Source: Prostheceraeus crozeri (Eukaryota > Platyhelminthes > Polycladida > Euryleptidae). From it: a stretch of DNA of 64,000 bases. Within the stretch, counting starts at the first letter, position 1; each line of letters begins with the position of its first letter. The position numbers were made by a program, and so were the translations under genes. Location of the stretch: positions 496,001 through 560,000 of the forward strand of contig CAJQUW010011605.1 of the NCBI GenBank assembly GCA_907163375.1, in the 5' to 3' direction. Below, piece after piece: positions 61,101-64,000 of the stretch. The notes beneath the pieces are model-generated. The model had not been told where the DNA came from and did not search any database. It worked only from the letters and a program-made list of their open reading frames with translations.

Positions 61101-61850
61101 ATAAAAATCATACATGTTTTTCTAAACTCCCTACAAAGTATCGATCATGCTACATTTTACATTATGATGAAATCCTGGGCAGGTCACGCAGAAGGATCAC
61201 TTCAATTGTCATATTGTTACTATGATGCCTCCAGATAATTAGAGCTTCTGGTCGCTAAATATTCCATTTAATGACAGAGTTTTGACATTGAAAATATGCC
61301 GCTAGATTGACCACGCTAGATTACCTTTGTAAGCATTATCTCTAACAACAGAAAAGGATCAAACATTGACGACATTCTTGCTTTTTTCCTGTGGTTATCC
61401 ACGTCAGAGAAGGCGTGAAAACACAACATTACAAAAAATTGGTATTTTAATTTGTATATGCTGGAGTCGGAGATTGCAAATATTTCAAACGATGATGAGG
61501 GGAGGAGGCGTTTAAACTCACTACATATTGAAATCATGTCATTTGACGGATGGAATATATCTCCTTTCATGTTACCGACATAGACTTCCGTTGGTGCCGC
61601 GTCAAGGAAACCCGTATACTGGAATCCGTCTACTCTACCGACAGTCTTGTCTCTGGCTATGCTCTTCAAATATCACTTTGAGCGTTACAGGCCGTGTATA
61701 TTCCCACGCCCATTCTCCGAACACAAATTTGCCTAATAAGCGAGGAATTCATCATCATGTTACGTTAGACTATTACCACACATCTGAAAAGTTATAATAT
61801 TAAATATTTAAAGATAATGACAACTATCTAGTCATTAAAAGCCACAACAT
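61101..61850. other. Mostly non-coding; one ORF of uncertain status
   Basis: A 117-codon minus-strand frame (61669-61316) begins with a stretch of balanced composition (RVDGFQYTGFLDAAPTEVYV, then GNMKGDIFHPS) and ends in low-information AT-rich sequence. I recognise no family and see no convincing splice sites. It could hold a small exon or be chance. Confidence 0.3.
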
Positions 61851-61854
61851 CCCT

Positions 61855-61945
61855 GATTCCCGACGCACTCGCTTGACCCAGGAATTGAACCGAACTCTGC
61901 GGTGACGAGCTCGTACCTTCTTCACAAGGTGAAGCCAACGGTAAA
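61855..61945 (-). repeat. tRNA-derived SINE head fragment
   Basis: On the minus strand a good B box GGTTCAATTCC (61881-61891) follows a weak A-box-like TTGTGAAGAAGG (61916-61927) at tRNA-like spacing. The flanking sequence does not form a clean cloverleaf, so I read it as a SINE head, not a working tRNA gene. Confidence 0.5.
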
Positions 61946-62035
61946 CAAGCGTGTGAAGGCAGAAGTCTCTCAAATTGATATCAATAACTTATTCCCCTGC
62001 TGCTTTTGACAGAATACTGTCTTGCTGCCGGGGTT

Positions 62036-62881
62036 CAAGGTTGGACCTTGGGTTTTGGGTCGACCTTGGGTAAGTGATACAAAACTTGGGTTTTCCATAC
62101 GAAACTAGGGTCTGCTGCACTATTAATGCTGCATATAGGACCTACAAATTAAGTTATAAAATTGATATTTTGATTTGAATCTGGGGAGAACCACGTGATA
62201 AGACCATAAAGTTCTGATTTTTAATCAAAACTTCACTCAATTCACAGAATATTTCAAAAATGAACTACTTGTGATTATCAGCTATTTCATTTTGGGCTTG
62301 ACATTCCGCGCATTGAAAGTTCGCACATATTGTCGTTCCTGTAAGCTTACATGTATCTTGCTGCATTGGTGCATGTTGACTTTTTTATATTTCCTATATT
62401 TTATATCTTCGCAGTTATCTTCACATCCTTGCATTTTCTGCAATAGCCGACATTTATCCAAAAATGAATTCATTCCAATTTCGTATTCTAAATATGTTTA
62501 ACCATGTACTTACTACGCAGCTGCCATTTATTAAGTCTGTTTATATTTCTGAAAGATAAAATGAAGACAATTACTTTGTTATGAGCAATTCAATGACAAT
62601 TAAATCAAAGATCTTCAATTATAGTCAGTATATCAGTGTAGGTTAAATTAAAGGAAAGTTTCATAGCGTCATACATGTACTTATAGGCTACTAATTACAA
62701 CTATTGCAATCAAAAGTCGTTTCACACTAATACCACACTTCTGGGTCCAATAGGAATTTTGACATGGCAGCACAAAGTACAAAGAAATCACTTCGTTTAC
62801 TTGATTCTACTCATTTATTAAAACTTGGGCTTGGGTTTTGACCCAAGTTTTGGTCCAAAAACAAGTTTTTGCCCAACCTTG
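62036..62881 (-). repeat. 846-bp dispersed element, copy 2 of 2, 7-bp target duplication
   Basis: In reverse orientation it aligns end to end with 29734-30599. It begins CAAGGTTGGACC and ends GCCCAACCTTG. The flanks are identical CGGGGTT at 62029-62035 and 62882-62888, a clean 7-bp target duplication that fixes the borders independently of the alignment. Part of the interior (62473-62282, minus) is open for 63 codons, and the same frame is partly kept in the other copy. Confidence 0.9.
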
Positions 62882-62888
62882 CGGGGTT

Positions 62889-64000
62889 TAATCAAAAACT
62901 GGGTAAATCAAAAAGTTTTCATAATTTGAAAATTAGATTTTCTGATTCAACCTTCAGAAAAAAATATAAAGACAATTTCTCGAGTTATATGAATTATATG
63001 TACCTATTGCCGACACTTTGACATTATCCATATTGAAGTTTTTCTGTGCCTTGACAAATGTCGAACGTCCAAAACGTAGGCAATGTATTTACATATAATT
63101 CGAGAAATTGGCCTTGTATTCTTTTTATCTGGAGGTAGCATCGGAAAATCGAATTTTCAAATTATGAATGCAAAGCAACCCTACTCACGGCTCTTCTGTA
63201 TAAATCAGAAAGTGTTTAGGTTCACAAATAAAAGTACATGAATATGATAAAAATTGACCTGATGACATTCCATGACAAATGGTATGTCTCCAAACTTGTA
63301 CTTCTCACTATAGAAAACATGGAAAAGCATCACCCGGCTTTCCATTTGATTTCCATGCGTTTACCTTGATCCTGTGACCTCCTCTTCCTGTGGCCGCTTC
63401 ATCTTCACTGCCAGCCAAATTTAAAATTGCAATAATATGAATAAACACGGAATCACTTCCATTTTGCGTCTTGAACATCGCTTTCTGATGAAAATGGAAA
63501 TCTGCAGTACAAATTGATTTGAAGATAAATGAGAGAGAATTAAAAACTGCATTTGCAATAAATATTAATAAACAAAAGGCGCACATTTCATTCGAATGAT
63601 TCAGAACAGAAAGAAAGAGGTTAAGTAAGTAGAAGATTAAAGTGATTAATTAAAAAATTCATCATTTTTGTAAAGTCAGAACCCACTTGTCAAGCAAAAT
63701 GAGGATTCATTATTGATTTATTCGATTACACATAGCCATGGAGAGACAGGCCGCTTGATATAAATGTCATTGTGATATAAAGGCATCCTGTGATTCTTAC
63801 AAACAGATATATATATAGCGAACATTTAGCATTGCATTGAACAATTTTGATTGCACACAGTGTACAAGTAGACGCTGATGCCGATATATTTAACACAAAG
63901 CAATCACAATCGCTAGACTATTATTCCATGAGTTCGTTTCATCAAGCGCCTGGAAGCAGCGGTTGCTCACTCCGACTCAGTGTGTCATGTTGACATGTGA
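62889..64000. other. Non-coding, with one doubtful minus-strand exon
   Basis: No certain gene. A kinesin-like stretch at 63365-63460 (minus) is listed separately; the rest shows nothing recognisable. Confidence 0.4.
63365..63460 (-). CDS. Doubtful kinesin-motor-like exon
   Basis: The minus strand encodes SVFIHI, then LNLAGSEDEAATGRGGHRIK, ending exactly at a good donor (AAG|GTAAAC). Kinesin motors have SRSHSVF-I-I, then LNLVDLAGSE, four residues and TG-x-x-G-x-R-x-K (switch II), so the spacing after LAGSE matches. The Val-Asp before LAGSE is missing and the sequence before it is short, so this may be a decayed piece or pure coincidence. No other kinesin exon is visible in the window. Confidence 0.15.

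Overview
The window is AT-rich animal DNA, almost all of it non-coding, built around one host gene: a Hox gene on the + strand that I assign to Lox5 (central class). Its homeobox lies in three pieces. Exon A (22990-23074) encodes homeodomain residues 1-24, exon B (37942-38020) residues 25-50, and exon C (48863-49036) residues 51-60 plus a 47-residue tail that opens NISKLHGPG. Correct GT/AG borders and matching phases join the pieces into one uninterrupted 60-residue homeodomain. A KL-x-GP motif just after the homeodomain is the Lox5 parapeptide known from lophotrochozoans (spiralians), so a spiralian is the best guess for the organism. I cannot name the phylum or species.

Layout. 1-22989: no recognisable host exon. 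It holds a 3' piece of a CR1-like LINE (about 2545-3390), a fold-back repeat, a decayed minisatellite, two MITE-like elements and long featureless stretches. The first coding exon or exons, with the start codon and any YPWM hexapeptide, were not found and probably lie upstream of the window. 23075-37941 is a 14.9-kb intron holding a 704-bp MITE, a candidate non-autonomous hAT element, an 866-bp repeat that recurs at 62 kb, a tRNA-derived SINE and an internally deleted mariner-like element. 38021-48862 is a 10.8-kb intron with two hAT elements, each with a perfect 8-bp target duplication. The second hAT (45260-48799) contains a mariner-like element and a Tc1-like fragment, and ends 63 bp before exon C. 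49037 to about 50525 is the probable 3' UTR.

52.6-59.7 kb is a nest of elements. A minus-strand LINE with two reading frames (coiled-coil ORF1; endonuclease and reverse transcriptase ORF2) is split by a second, RTE-like LINE fragment, a tRNA-derived SINE and a decayed Tc1-like transposon. 59.7-64.0 kb is mostly non-coding, with a third SINE, the second copy of the 846-866 bp repeat, a TTACCGG-rich patch and a doubtful kinesin-like exon.

No standard rRNA or tRNA gene, CRISPR array or operon is visible, and I recognised no LTR or other virus-like element. The main point of interest is the three-way split of the homeobox by very large, transposon-filled introns.
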